A stretch of DNA of 64,000 nucleotides from Durusdinium trenchii (lineage: Eukaryota > Sar > Dinophyceae > Suessiales > Symbiodiniaceae): the NCBI GenBank assembly GCA_963970005.1, contig CAXAMN010015224.1, positions 907,553-971,552 on the forward strand. The letters are read 5' to 3'. Position numbers and translations under genes: made by a program. The notes below the pieces were generated by a model. It was given only the letters and a program-made list of their open reading frames with translations. It was not told the origin of the DNA and made no database searches. Below are positions 23,806 through 35,107 of the stretch, piece after piece (the first letter of the stretch is position 1; every line of letters begins with the position of its first letter).

Positions 23806-26280
23806 CGTCAAGCGCCGCGCCGGCGCGAAGCGCAGGGACTCGCGGGCGGCGTCGAAGCAGTGGTTCACGGGTCCCAGGTGAGCGCCGCTGGGGGAACGAA
23901 GGAAGAAGCTGTCACCAGAGCCTCGGAGGAAGGGTTCTGGCAAGAACATACCCGGAGTCTCAGTTCGTACCTCGGAACATGTCCCATCTTCTAAGGTACT
24001 TTGGATTGTTCAGGTATACAAGAACTTGAGTCTTGAGCCCATCCGGAAGAGCTCATTGGCGCCAAACTGAAGTTCCAATACTATGTTTCTATCCATGTGT
24101 TGCCCCTTTTAAGTAAAACAGTAGAACTTAGAACAACCTCTTTTCTAAATCCAGTGCGAAGGACTTTTTTCTATTTGGTGTCGGTCTTGTTGTCCATCGA
24201 CTCCGTCGTTTGTTCACCTCCCATTAATGAAAGTGACAGCTGAGTGGGTTTGCTGACTAAACCAAGCCCTTGATGGTCTGTCTTTTGGGGTGGTTGCAAA
24301 ATTACGTATATACACACAAAATGTGGGTGAGCATCAGTTAGGGTTTGCCAAAAGAGACCTGTTACAGATTGGATCAAATCATATCAAATCACATGTTCAT
24401 CAGCTCCTCCACCGAAATACTGTTGATTTTGGCCTTTTTAATCGTGAAGTCCTCATCCTCGTGAAGTCAACCGCTACCAACCCACTGTGAGTCCGGGTAC
24501 ATCAGGTACACAACGACCACACCAGATTCGATTATGCCCAACCTGGTGACATCTTGGACTTTTACCTGGGGCTCCAACCACATCCTGAGAAGGTAGTTAG
24601 ACTCCCCAAACCCACCACAGCCACCTTCTTTTCGGATGTGGTTGGAGCTCACATAAGGGTTCATTCCTCTGACACCAAGAAAAGACTCCAGGTTGTTCCG
24701 TGAACACTTCGGCCTGACAAAAGAACGTCTCCTTTCAGTCCGTTTCGAGATGCGGAGACGAGGTGCGGAGGTGGTTGGGACTGGGTGCTCGCCCGGAACT
24801 GCCGTTCCGCTTGTGGCCAGTGTCGATCTCCAGACGGAAGGCTGTGGGATGCGTCTTGGCGGGGCCCAAGTGCTGGTCTTGTGGGTTGAGCTCCAAACGA
24901 CCTGGGACCGCAAACGAGGTGGAGAGTGGGGTGATTGGGCGTTTTTGCAGCTAAGGGTTTTTCGCGATCTAGTGGCGTATGGACAGGGGACAGTAGTGGT
25001 AAGGAGTGAGTGTGGGAAATGGTGGGGCCAGCTGTTGGGTGTGATGATTTGAAAAAAAGGCCTTGATCTATTCCTGATCATATTCCTTCTTGGTAATGTC
25101 GACTCAGGATCACTAATCCCACCAGAACATCAGAAGGTCTGGGACCCAAATAGTGGAAACACACCCCAATTAATCGGGAAAAGTGATCAATCTCTTCATG
25201 AGGAGAGATCCCAAAGATTGGTTCTTGCAAGAAAATGTGCAGAAGCTGGTGGGCCAAACTGATCATGGAGGGCTCATACTTGATGCTAGGTCCTAAGTCG
25301 ACATTACTTTGCAGTGGATAGGGTATCTGAAGAAATCTGACATGGTAGAGTTCCGTCCATCCATAGATGATGGACAAGATCTGATGCACCACTGCTAATG
25401 TTGTTTTGTTTATCTTCATCCGCAGGGTGACAAAAAGTACCTCTGATGACCCAGAACAAAGCAGATCAAAGCCCTGCAGAACAGAGTATACATAATGACT
25501 TGGACCCTCCAAGGCTACACAAAAGTGTCTCCAGACCCTGTCAAAGGGTATGTGGATCCAGTGTCGTACAACTCTGCAGTCGCTCCAGTCACATGGATCT
25601 ACGAGGCATGTTCCGACGGCGTTTGTTCCGACAGCTTGGAAGGCCGTAAACTTCTCACGCCAGTCGGCCTTCTTCACTTGTCTCCGTGTTGGAAGGAGAA
25701 ATCCAAGTACCGGAGATCTGTCTACCGACGGGCTCCCAGTGCCAAGGAACACATCGAGTCCTTCAAATGTCGCAGAATCACATGGTCTCCGCCTCCCCAG
25801 CTCAAGACGTCCAGCCGAATTTGAGGCGGTTGGTTTCTATGGCGGTGTCTTTCACCAAGGCTCCAAAGTCTCAAGATTTTCAGGGGCCTTAATGAGCCCT
25901 CCTCGCTGATCTCAGGGTCCTCACTGCATGCAGGTTTGAGTGTGTGTTCATCCACTCTCTGCCAGGGGGTACCCGAAAAGAAATTGGTTGGGGTGGGTGA
26001 TAGGACAGGTGCAACTCCTACCTTCTTTTCGGATGTAGGCCAGGAGCGGAATCAGTCGGAAGTGCCAAAAGAAGAACGAAACAAAAAAGGGCGGAAAGTA
26101 GAGGGAAAACCATCCATTCCTTTCGGGGCCATGCTCCACTTCCCATGTGTTTTTGGGAAGTGACAAGTCCCTAGCCCAAAACAAAAATCCCTATCGACTC
26201 CCTCCCCACCTCGGATCAGGTCGTCCTTCGGAAGTTCCAAGCGGAAGCTCATCCAGCTGGCCAGGGCCCTGGCGATCTTC
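23806..26280 (-). CDS. Diacylglycerol-lipase-like gene, scattered exons
   Basis: A tentative lipase gene that would cleave diacylglycerol at membranes. Exons 26280-26210 (acceptor TTTCCCAG, ends DDLIR) and 25676-25633 (KADWREKF) join in phase. A long open segment at about 25330-25081 ends with a part reading RPSDVLVGLVILSRH, resembling the PSDIAAGLVLL region ahead of the catalytic domain in diacylglycerol lipases. Exon 23887-23806 (acceptor TTCCCCCAG, donor GTGCGC, very high third-position G/C) reads VNHCFDAARESLRFAPARRL, like the VHxGF..A...L segment just before the GHSxG serine of class 3 lipases. The exon with GHSxG was not found, and the middle exons are missing. The 25.1 kb segment has lower third-position G/C than the others. 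Foldback family A copies lie in the introns. Family call: moderate to weak. Confidence 0.4.
24570..24650. repeat. Foldback family A hairpin
   Basis: The left arm GCTCCAACCACATCC and the right arm GGATGTGGTTGGAGC are perfect inverted copies at the outer ends. Inner parts carry GAGAAGGTAG on the left and CCACCTTCTTTTC on the right. It lies in an intron of the lipase-like gene. Confidence 0.8.
25966..26044. repeat. Foldback family A hairpin
   Basis: CCCGAAAAGAAATTGGTTGG faces CCTACCTTCTTTTCGGATGT. A diverged copy in the inferred intron between the exons at 26280-26210 and 25676-25633. A further single arm lies at about 25530-25560. Confidence 0.65.
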
Positions 26281-26360
26281 CTGGGAAACGGCCCCTCGGC
26301 CGGGCCGGAGCTTCACACGGAGGGGCCGTCCTTTGGACGGGAGGCAGTGGCTCCCTGAAG

Positions 26361-26370
26361 NNNNNNNNNN
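26361..26370. other. Assembly gap
   Basis: Ten unresolved bases. The true length is unknown; a run of ten is a common placeholder. It abuts short GTACAGTAC-type words and, 37 bases on, a strong hairpin, which could explain why assembly stopped here. Confidence 0.98.
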
Positions 26371-26406
26371 AACAGGTACAGTACAGTATACATAAATTGT
26401 ACTGTA

Positions 26407-26495
26407 CCCATTTTCCGGGATACTTTGAGACTCCAGGTACTTGGAAGTAAATGATAGTACTGTACCTGGAGTCTCAAAGTATCTCGGAAAATGGG
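26407..26495. repeat. Hairpin with 34-base arms
   Basis: Arms 26407-26440 and 26462-26495 are inverted copies at 33 of 34 bases, separated by a 21-base loop. Additional TACTGTAC words lie outside and in the loop. No open frame. Confidence 0.95.
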
Positions 26496-26499
26496 TCCA

Positions 26500-29130
26500 G
26501 GTAAATGGAACAATATATATATATTTATAGTAAACAAATATATTATATGTATTTTTGAAATAATTTGCGTGGTTGAGCACAATGTTGACTTTATAGATGT
26601 CAACAAAACACGAGGTCTCGTGACCCAAAGAAACTGATGAATTACAAAAAGAGACATCGCATGAAATCACATGATGGACTGCAAAAGGAATCTGAACCAC
26701 CTCCCCAACCCCACAGGACCACCATCTCAACCCGAATGAGATTCTCCGATTCGAAGGCATTGGCACGGATCAAGTCCAACACTAAGGCTTCTTCCTTGGC
26801 CAAGGCCGAGCAAGGAGAATACCTGGATGGCTCCCACAATCACGAACGACAGCATCACTTGTAAAATTCTAGACATCCATGACCAACCCTAGGCCCTAGA
26901 TCCCAAGATGCACAGCACATCAAAGAGCCCTTCAACCTTATCACACGATCCATGCAAGGAAATATGACCTACATTGACCCCAAGGGGGCCATTTTCCACT
27001 TCCATGATGATTCCAGAGACTGAAATCTGTCTCTTCATTCTACTTTGGGTGCAATCTAGTGCATACACGCCCATGCTCCAAACGGATCTCAAGTTATTTC
27101 TGGATCTATCCACCAATGATCGCGAATTGGTGTGGCTTTCAGGAAAGTGAAGAGTCGTGGTATGCGTATATATCCTCTGGGAACAGTCAATGCTGTCATT
27201 GTCCTCTTCCAATTGTCCTTTTGCTCAGGCTTTCGACAGCTAGGCAAACCCCAAATAAAGTGTATCTTGGGGGAAGTATATAGGGTGCCTGCAGCTGTAG
27301 GCAACAAACATACGGTAGTCATCTGTAGTCTAATTCTTTCCGCATCTTTCTGTTTGACTATGGCGCCATATGCATGGATAAATTCAACTGAGCAACAAAA
27401 CCTTCACTATTGACTCTCCAAGACGTATTCATCTTCTTCTCTCCGAACGACTTGTCACAACTACAGTCGTTCCGTGTGACCATGGCACAACCGTCCCGTC
27501 CCGTGCCGTCCACGGTGTGAACACGTCGTCCAGGCGCCAAGCGTTCCTTGATGAAGTGATAGCTCAAAGGTAAGCCTTGCAAGCCTCAGGAAAACAATCG
27601 AAATCCATTTTCCGTGACCGGTTGGGTTCATGTCATACTTATAAGTTGACCTGGTTCTGGGTAAAATTCCAAAAGTTCTCCTGCCAGCAAACAACTGACC
27701 AACTGGGTAGAGCCCTCAGAACTCCTGGTTCAAACCACCATGTGGGAATTGAGCCAAAAAGAGTCCTGAGCGCGGTATAACCAATGAAACCATTTCTGGA
27801 GCATTGCTCTTTTCTTTGGCCGGGTGCGACCAGGGCAAAATGGGCAGTACATGGCCGTACGTATATGATAGTCTACACTGTGACTCACTAAAAAGACTTT
27901 ATAGTCCATGGGCATGCCCATTCTTTCCACAGGTGAGTGCCAATCTTTTGAATATAATTAAGTGCCTGCAATGTGGACTCTTGATTCATAAACCCCCATA
28001 TGGAGACAATTCAAATGGCGGTTTTATTAATCAAACGTCGACATTAAATCTCCAGTCGCGTTTTGGCCTCTCCTACTAATTAGAACATGAGCTGGAAGGC
28101 CCCAAAGCAGTCCAAGTCCAAGGACGGCTGGACAAGGCAAGAGGTGATACAACAACATACAACATCACAGTCTTAGTATGCCTTGGTTACATGCTCTGTT
28201 TCAGGATAGTAGGCAGGTAAAAATATATTGTTCCACTGGATCAACAAAAAAAGAAAAGGAAATTGTATAATCAGTGTTTTCTTTGTTGGTCACCGTTCGG
28301 TTCCTGGCACCATCGGTATCCTCTGCTCCTACAGTCTCGTGCTCCCAGAAAACAGGGCAGGCCAGCGTAGTCGCGCAGGCTGGCCCCGCGGTGCAAGAAC
28401 TTTTGGAGCTCGCACAACATGAATTGAACATCGTGGAGCTCCTGAGGCAGGACGTGAGGGATCATCATGAGGAATTGGAAAGGACATGTGACAAACAGAA
28501 AGGACAGGAAGGCAAGGAGAGGTAGAACGAAGGGGTATACATAATCATGAACCTCAACATGAATGCAGTGCAGCGCAACCGCAAGGCCGCCAAATCATGG
28601 GAATGACGAGAAAGAAATCGCGTGTTTGCTCATGGGAAAAATGACACTGATTAACTAATTAAGGTGTGCCATCCATACACGCTTTCCTGGTTGTTATTTG
28701 GCTAGTATCATTGCTCGCATCTGGCCTGATATTGAATTTGGGAGAACCCTGGAGCTTCGCAGAAGTGAGGTGGTCGAATTTTTGAGTAGCACCACTGCTT
28801 GTAGAAAAGGCGTGGCCAATGGATGCCAATGGAGGGTACATTTTGAGCTAGCAGGAGACTAGGTGATGCCGTCGCCAGCTGTTCGCGTTCGCATTGCCAA
28901 CGATGTCCAGCATCAGAGTTGGGATCATCAAAGTTATTTTCTTCCTGCTTAGATGGACCCATGGATCATGTGTGTCCGTATTGTATCTGTATATTGTATC
29001 ATACTGTATACACCCTTCCAAAAAGGTGGGGTATGGGACGACCCGAAATTGGAGGTGTCAAGTCATCTCACTGCATCTCATGATCCCAAGTTCTCTCTGC
29101 GCTCCTTCCAATACCCACAAGGGTTTCAAC
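26500..29130. other. Stretch without a firm gene
   Basis: The only coding-like part is 28360-28500, where both strands are open and both have good acceptors. The plus strand reads VQELLELAQHELNIVELLRQ; the minus strand, after CTGCCTCAG, reads VQFMLCELQKFLHRGASLRD. I could not decide. A family B repeat fragment is at 26991-27018 and a tRNA-like pair at 27701-27737. The rest shows nothing supportable. Confidence 0.4.
27701..27737 (+). other. tRNA-like A-box and B-box pair
   Basis: AACTGGGTAGAGCC resembles a tRNA D arm and GGTTCAAACCA is a near-ideal B box. As at 3984-4019, only about 13 bases separate them, so the anticodon arm is missing. It may be a tRNA-derived retroposon head. Confidence 0.4.
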
Positions 29131-29257
29131 CTTCCGCCCTTGAGGCGGACGCGTGAAACGATCCGTTTCTCCGATTTGTCCGAGTGTCCAACTCGGTGGG
29201 ATCAAAGTGCCACAAGTGGTTCTGCGCCAGGATTTTCCGCATCAACGGCACCGCCTC
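29131..29257 (-). CDS. Coding exon of unrecognised gene
   Basis: The exon starts after GGTGGGCAG and ends at AAG/GTTGAA, 42 codons plus one base, with very high third-position G/C in its first part. It reads EAVPLMRKILAQNHLWHFDP and continues TELDTRTNRRNG. No known domain. A purine-rich array at 29329-29410 lies just upstream in the gene's direction. Confidence 0.5.
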
Positions 29258-29328
29258 CTGCCCACCAAGATACCAGGTGGGAGGAGTTTTCTAGTGCCCA
29301 CACCAGCGACCAACACGGAGGAAGAATG

Positions 29329-29410
29329 TGAGGGAAGGTGAAGGAAGGTGAAGGTGAGGGAAGTGAAGGGAAGGTGAAGGAGAAGATGGCGAGGGAAGGT
29401 GAAGGCGCTT
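29329..29410. repeat. Purine-rich imperfect tandem repeat
   Basis: GAAGGTGAAGG-type units repeat about seven times with length changes. All-purine strands of this kind can adopt unusual structures. There is no consistent open frame through it. Confidence 0.8.
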
Positions 29411-30569
29411 GTCCTCGGACGTTTGAAGCGCAGAACAATCAGTTGGAAGAAATGCCCTGAGGTTAAAGTTACCAAGACACGTGTTGGGGTATCTTCTTCA
29501 CAAACAGTTTTTGAACAAACTGCTGTCCAACTGACTGGTGAGCAGCTGCGGGCAAAACCAAAAAAGCTAGGCAAACATTGCTTTGACCATATTTGACCCT
29601 TCCACACGTCACACCAGCCAAAGCAAATGTTACATTTAAGATATGCCTACACAAAATATTAAAACCCAACTCATTGGTGGTGTCGGCGGCATTGTTTGAG
29701 GCTCCTTCGGGGAGACTTTGCCCCTTCCATAGACCAAGCGCAGTCCTTCCTAAGATGGCCACAGAGTGAGATGACACAGCCCTGCACTTGTCATTCCCCT
29801 TCATTTCTCTCCCCTTTTAGCGGCATAATAGTTTTTGGAATGTGATGTTTCAATCAACTTCCCTGGTGTTGACATGGAAGGTGTTGACATGGATGGTGCA
29901 AGGTAGCAGTTTTGGAGTGAGTAGGCCGAACCTATCTGAACCCTTTGCACAATTGCATGTTGTTTTTTTTATCAAATCTCCACATGTCTCATGCTTCAAA
30001 CATTCCAGAAACTGGATGCTCCACACGCCTGGGATCTCGGGGATCCCGGAAGATGTGTCAACTCCAGCATCTTCCAGCCCCCCCCTTCTTGGTGAAAAGA
30101 AGAACTCCCAGAATCCGCACCAAACGACAGAATCCAGCATGAACCCTTGAAGAAACACCCCAAACCATGGAACCTAAACCAACAAAACACGCTAAAACAT
30201 ACTAAAACATCCTCCCATCTGTTTCTCCCTGCAGCTGATCACCGGAGCTGGTTCAAAAGAGCGAGCTTCGATGGCTCCAGGGCCAGCGGGAGAGTAGGTG
30301 TAACGATCCTGCACCTGGGTTCACTTTCGGCTCGTATCGGTCACCCCTTTGGACGGTGCATGATGTGAATGAACTGTTTTTTTTGGTTAATAGGTTGTCT
30401 GCATTCATTTCCGGAGGTGGAACTGGAAAACAAATGAGAACAACATCCTCCAATCTGGAAACAAAGGGATCGAGTATGATCGAGTGTGTCAGTGTCCGAC
30501 GGCGACGCTCCATGATTCAATGGTAGTAGTCTTTTGGGCCAAACATACATCGATCAGGGAAAGGCATTT

Positions 30570-30680
30570 GGCCTAGGGTTCCAGTCGTACCTTCTGAGAA
30601 TGTGTTTGGGGTGGGTTCAGAGGGTCCAGTCATACCTTCTGAGGAAGTACTTGGAGCATTTTGGAGCCCTAGGGCCCTAG
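30570..30680. repeat. Foldback family A, direct tandem pair
   Basis: The words CCAGTCGTACCTTCTGAGAA and CCAGTCATACCTTCTGAGGA sit about 49 bases apart in the same orientation, followed by CCCTAGGGCCCTAGGG. The other family A copies are mostly inverted, so this one differs in layout. Confidence 0.6.
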
Positions 30681-30953
30681 GGTTGGCCATACCTCGCCCC
30701 TGCCGCCATGACGGTGTCTCTCTGAAGGAGCCACACAGCCGACAGACCATGTGTTGGCTCATTGATGTCAGAAGAGCTCCAAATGATCGAAGCTTGTGTA
30801 GAGACCTCAGACCTCCACGAGCAGACCGGTGGTTTAGATGTATATATATATATAGATAAATGCAAGGCTAAGGCCAGGCTGATGCAAGATCAGCGCATTC
30901 GGCAAAGCCCATCTGATCATGCGAGAAAAAGAGACGGCCGTTTTGTACATACA

Positions 30954-31050
30954 CTCCCTGAAACAATCATGGGAGTGGAAACTGGCCTCTTGGAAGACTG
31001 TTTTCCTCTACAAACCGGTGGTTTTCCACTTCCATGATTGTTTCAGGGAG
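30954..31050. repeat. Foldback family B, copy 1
   Basis: Arms 30954-30981 and 31023-31050 match inverted at 27 of 28 bases. The core between them contains TTGGAAGACTGTTTTCCTCT and ACAAACCGGTGGTT. Copy 2 at 48363-48461 shares that core but has other arms. Confidence 0.9.
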
Positions 31051-31206
31051 GGTCACCAAAGCGCAGTGTTCATGCAATTATACGATCAATCCCGGATCCG
31101 CATATACTCCAAGAGGGTGAAGGAGAATTGCTTGAGGCTTGGAGGGTGCGGAACCGAGCCTGGAGAAGGTGGATCCATGGATCCTCCGATCCAGATCCGA
31201 TCTGAC

Positions 31207-31302
31207 CAGCTGCTGCGGCTCGTGCCTGCAGCGGCTTCGGCCAAGGGGCACAGGCACGGCCGCCCTCGAAGACTGGGGTGTCGAGGAGGTCTTGCACCAG
31301 CT
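31207..31302 (-). CDS. Coding exon of unrecognised gene
   Basis: Between CGCCAAAG and GTCAGA the minus strand reads LVQDLLDTPVFEGGRACAPW, then PKPLQARAAAAG, with almost every codon ending in G or C. No known domain. The exon at 31960-31876 is on the same strand but the phases do not join directly, so an exon between them would be needed if they belong together. Confidence 0.5.
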
Positions 31303-31875
31303 CTTTGGCGAAGAAACCTCTCTTTGGAGAAGACTGGGGCGTTTGGTTTCTGCGTTGGATGATTGACATGCAGGGCCCGCAGGGACAGAGAGGGAAAGAG
31401 CAATCGAGTCTCAGTGTCTGCACCACTAGTAGAACAGCACCCCATGTCCCCCATGGGCCCATAGTGTTGCCAACACAGCCAATGAGGCGGCTGAACTGCA
31501 GGGCATCAATTCCCAAACCACAGTGGATTTCATCCAAATGACGAAGGCTTTTTCGCCATATAGCCATCAAGAACCTGATCCCAAAGAAAATCCGGAACAA
31601 AGAAAATCCGGACCAATATGGCCTACATGACAGGTGGTTTTGGCTGGTCAATGTAGGTCACTATGTCTCATCGTCTTTCCAAGCACATGGATCGTCCGGG
31701 GATTTTCATTGAGTCATATAAAGGCATATAAAGGCCAATTCTTTTGAGGTACAGTAGGTCAATCTTCCGACCTTACCAGGTAGGTCAAAGCATCCATGAA
31801 TTGAGCTTCCCAGGGATGGATTGAGCTACCCAGGTAAGCCAATCAGTGGATGCACTGGGATCTATGGCGCCACAC

Positions 31876-31960
31876 GAGTTCGCCGGCACTCGCCATCCGC
31901 CTGGCACTCGCCGGCCATCGTCCCAGGCTCCGAAGAACGGCAGCTCCGCCAAGATATCAC
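31876..31960 (-). CDS. Coding exon of unrecognised gene
   Basis: It starts after ATGGCTTCAG, ends at a GTGTGG donor, and reads DILAELPFFGAWDDGRRVPG. High third-position G/C. A family A repeat (31980-32084) lies about 20 bases upstream in the gene's direction, inside the inferred intron. Confidence 0.45.
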
Positions 31961-31979
31961 CTGAAGCCATCCGCCCTAA

Positions 31980-32084
31980 ACGCTAGACTAGACCCTCTGA
32001 GAAGGTGATTGGATAATATTGGAGACACTTTTCTCTAGGCGCCAGGAGGGTCCGAACACCGAAGGAGCTACTTGGATACCTAGG
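31980..32084. repeat. Foldback family A copy
   Basis: CCCTCTGAGAAGGTGATTGG on the left; GGCGCCAGGAGGGTCC and CTACTTGGATACCTAGGG on the right. A diverged copy, arms unequal. Confidence 0.5.
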
Positions 32085-32410
32085 GAAGCAAAACACAAAT
32101 GTGTGCACTCAGCAAGTTCCCAGCAGAACCTGCAGAACCTTGATGTTTTGTAAAATCCCATGTTTGTGTCCCCTGATTTTTCTTGTTTCGCTTCAAAAGG
32201 TCGGGTGGTCCAGATCGTGTTTCCCTCACAAAATGTTGTTCTGTCCGGAAGCTGAGCAAAGCTGTGGAGCGCACTGTGGGGTGCGCCGTTATTGCGCAGA
32301 AAAAAGCACACCAATGCCCAGGTCACACACTGGCTGCATGAAGGTTTGCCCACATCTGGGCAAAGCGCTCGCCACCACGCGATAGCACTCCTGCGCAAAA
32401 ATGCAAGGGC

Positions 32411-32511
32411 CCCCTAGGGCTCCAACCACATCCCAAAAGAAGGTGGTTGGGGCATGTTGGGTGTTGTATCTACCTTGTGAGGATGTGATTGGATCCCTAA
32501 GCGCCCTAAGG
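32411..32511. repeat. Foldback family A hairpin
   Basis: Outer ends CCCCTAGGGCTCCAACC and GGCGCCCTAAGGGG flank arms with CACATCCCAAAAGAAGGTGG and CTACCTTGTGAGGATGTG. This copy suggests that the full element carries a CCCTAGGG-type end. Confidence 0.7.
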
Positions 32512-32599
32512 GGTAACCACTCAAGCTGGATTTGGAAGCGACGCTGTGAAAGTACACATGATATGCATGACTCTGACCGCATGCTTCAGTATGTTGTGG

Positions 32600-35030
32600 C
32601 TCATCTGAGACAGTGAGAACCACACACCCTAAAAGCTGGCCAGAGCTTGGAGTCCAAAGCTCAAGTCTCAAGTCTCACATCCTTCGTACTACGTTACTAC
32701 GGAACACCCCAGATAAAGGAACACGAGCTTTGGACTCGAGAACCCGAGAAACCCATTAGAAAGGAACACGTGAGACGAACACCGATGCAACTCCATGGGT
32801 CCCATGGGCAGCCCGGGCCGGTTCGAACGGTTGACCCCGGTGTTCGCTTCGGAGCCGGGCCTGCCATAGCCGGTCGATCAACCGGAACTTGCCCACCTCG
32901 GTGTGTCACATGTGTTTCGACCCTCCGCATCCGAAACATGGCCTGTACGTATCTCTGGAATTCGCACATGCCACACTCCTGCAGACTCCTGCAGGCCTTT
33001 CACTTCGGTCTCTCGATGAATTGGACGTCCACCTCTCTGAAGACCAGTCGATGAATCGGACGACCCAAGGCTTGGTGGCCGGGCCAAGGTTTGGAAGGTG
33101 ATGTCAGGCTCTGACCAAGGCACTGCTTTGGGACCTGGAGCGGAGCGGAGCTGTGGCCATGGCCAACCATTGTAACCATGAAGGTTTCAGAGGCTTTAGA
33201 GGCTGAGGGGTCGACTGCTTACACTCCAACGGAACCGAAGAGGACCTCACACTCCACCGAAAAGAATCCATAAGAAGTGCTTCCAACGGAAAGGAAGTGA
33301 CCCTCCGAAAGCCTTTCCCAAAATGATCAACAAGAGTCATCTGGCTACCCCGCTGTCCCTTGCCGCACGTCCTCTTCTTTCACTGGCTAAAAATGAGTTT
33401 ATCAAGGTTGCCATGTCAAAGCAGGCTTACTGCTCTCAAGTATCATCAAGTATCATTCTTCTCCACTCGCCATCCCCAACATGTCTGTCTGATACTTGAC
33501 ATGACACCATTAGGAGCACCAGGGGACATGTACACAGGTATAACTCCTCGCACATTCGTTTGGATCTCTAAGGACTTGAGATGAATCCACTACATTCCAC
33601 GTAGCTATCTCTATGCATGGAGACGACTTCTCTACCGTGCTCACTTGCTCTGTTACAACTCCATACAACTCCCCATGTGACAGGGAGGGCTGGCTGTGTT
33701 TTTTTTCATGGCTCAACTCTCCAGCTTGTTCCGCAGCTTCCAAAGCAAACCCACGATTTAGTCTGCATGCGCTGTTTTTTGTATGACCGCGCACGCGGTA
33801 AAAGCTTACCCCCTCTTAAACCTCCAAGTGGAGTGCTTTGTGATGTGCTGTGCATCTTTGTGCCAGGTTTCGTCGCTCGGAGGTGCAAGTGATTGGGAAC
33901 AAGCAACTGAGGGGACCATCGGTCAACTGGAAGCATGTCCGGGTTGCCACTGCAGATCCGATCTGACCCGCCACCGCGCTAAACCCCACACACCGTCATC
34001 CACGTCATCAGCTGTGGACAGGCCTTGGTTATGCAGTACTTTTCTTAAGGAGTCTCCATCTGCCTTTGGATGGGCCAACTCCGTTCGAAGGGTTCCCGGT
34101 CCTCGCAAGGGTGTGAAACCGGTCCCGGTGGTCTCGGGAAGTCTCGGCGTCCGGAACGAAGAATCCTTATGTGAAAGTGGTGGACTCCGGACTCTACACC
34201 CAAGCACTCCATGAAAGTGGCAAAAGGATGTAAAAGGGGTTTAAGTATAGATGTTTTTGGAAACACAAGGCCCTCAAACATGGATGTCTAAACTCCACTT
34301 GTCTGAATTGCTACGGAATTGTTACTGAAAAAAAAGTGTGGAGTCAGACTCAGGTCACAAATCTAAGGGCGACCCAAAAAGGGTCTATTTCAAAAAAGTG
34401 AACGCTAATTTTCAGATGTGCCAACCTGAGAGTCTGAGAGCAAAAACAGCTGGTAAACATGGTAAACTTATTCTAAAGTTCGCTTGTGGCTTTATGTGGC
34501 TTCCTTATGGTCAACACTACATGGTGTCCCGCAAATGCTTGCCTTGTTCTCTATAAACCATTACTTAAGCTTCTTTGGCCTTCAGGACGGATCCGATATG
34601 GTCAAGTCTGCTCGCTCGAAAAAGAACCCTCCCGAGCGTGCAGGTGCAGGTCACAGCCAAAGTGGGTGCTCGAAGCAAGCGCGAACCACTGAGAACACAA
34701 ACCAAGCATTGTCTGAACCTTGCGCCATAAGAACCAGCTATAGTCTAATAGTAAACAGGTATATATCATAACCATGCAAACACAACGGTGCACAGCATTC
34801 CAAGTCAATGGTCCCTTTCAGTTCACCTGAAAGTCTTCACTGAAACGAGCCACAAAAAGGTGCCAAGGAGAGATGCCAAAGGTAGCCAGTTCAACTTACT
34901 TTTGGTTTGTAGGCTTGTCCAACATGTTTCTTGGTGTTCAACACACACAAACACAAATACACACACCCGCAACACATTAAAACAAAACAAACCAGAAACA
35001 ACGGGTCACGTGTTCCTTTTCGGTCCCTCC
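32600..35030. other. Stretch with unresolved coding signal
   Basis: At 32880-33100 and 33920-34210 both strands keep long open frames with moderate third-position G/C. At 32880-33100, plus reads LRSLDELDVHLSEDQSM and minus reads YVQAMFRMRRVETHV. I found no domain or splice pair good enough to choose. The remainder shows no repeat family or gene. Confidence 0.35.
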
Positions 35031-35034
35031 CAAC

Positions 35035-35107
35035 CTGTTCCGATTCCGCGCCGCCGGGATCCGTCCTTTGTAGGCATCCGTGAACAATTCTTCAATCCGC
35101 TTCTCAC
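35035..35107 (-). CDS. Coding exon of unrecognised gene
   Basis: It starts after CTACGAG and ends at ACAG/GTTGGG. It reads EKRIEELFTDAYKGRIPAAR, then NRN, with good third-position G/C. No family recognised. It may belong with the exons at 36135-36059 and 37095-36974 on the same strand. Confidence 0.45.

Noticed and set aside
24467..25081. Minus-strand open frame of about 200 codons
   Set aside because: The composition (Ser, Arg, Pro, Thr) and two other open frames over the same bases argue against it, and a family A hairpin sits inside it. I could not tell whether one of the other frames is an exon of the lipase-like gene.
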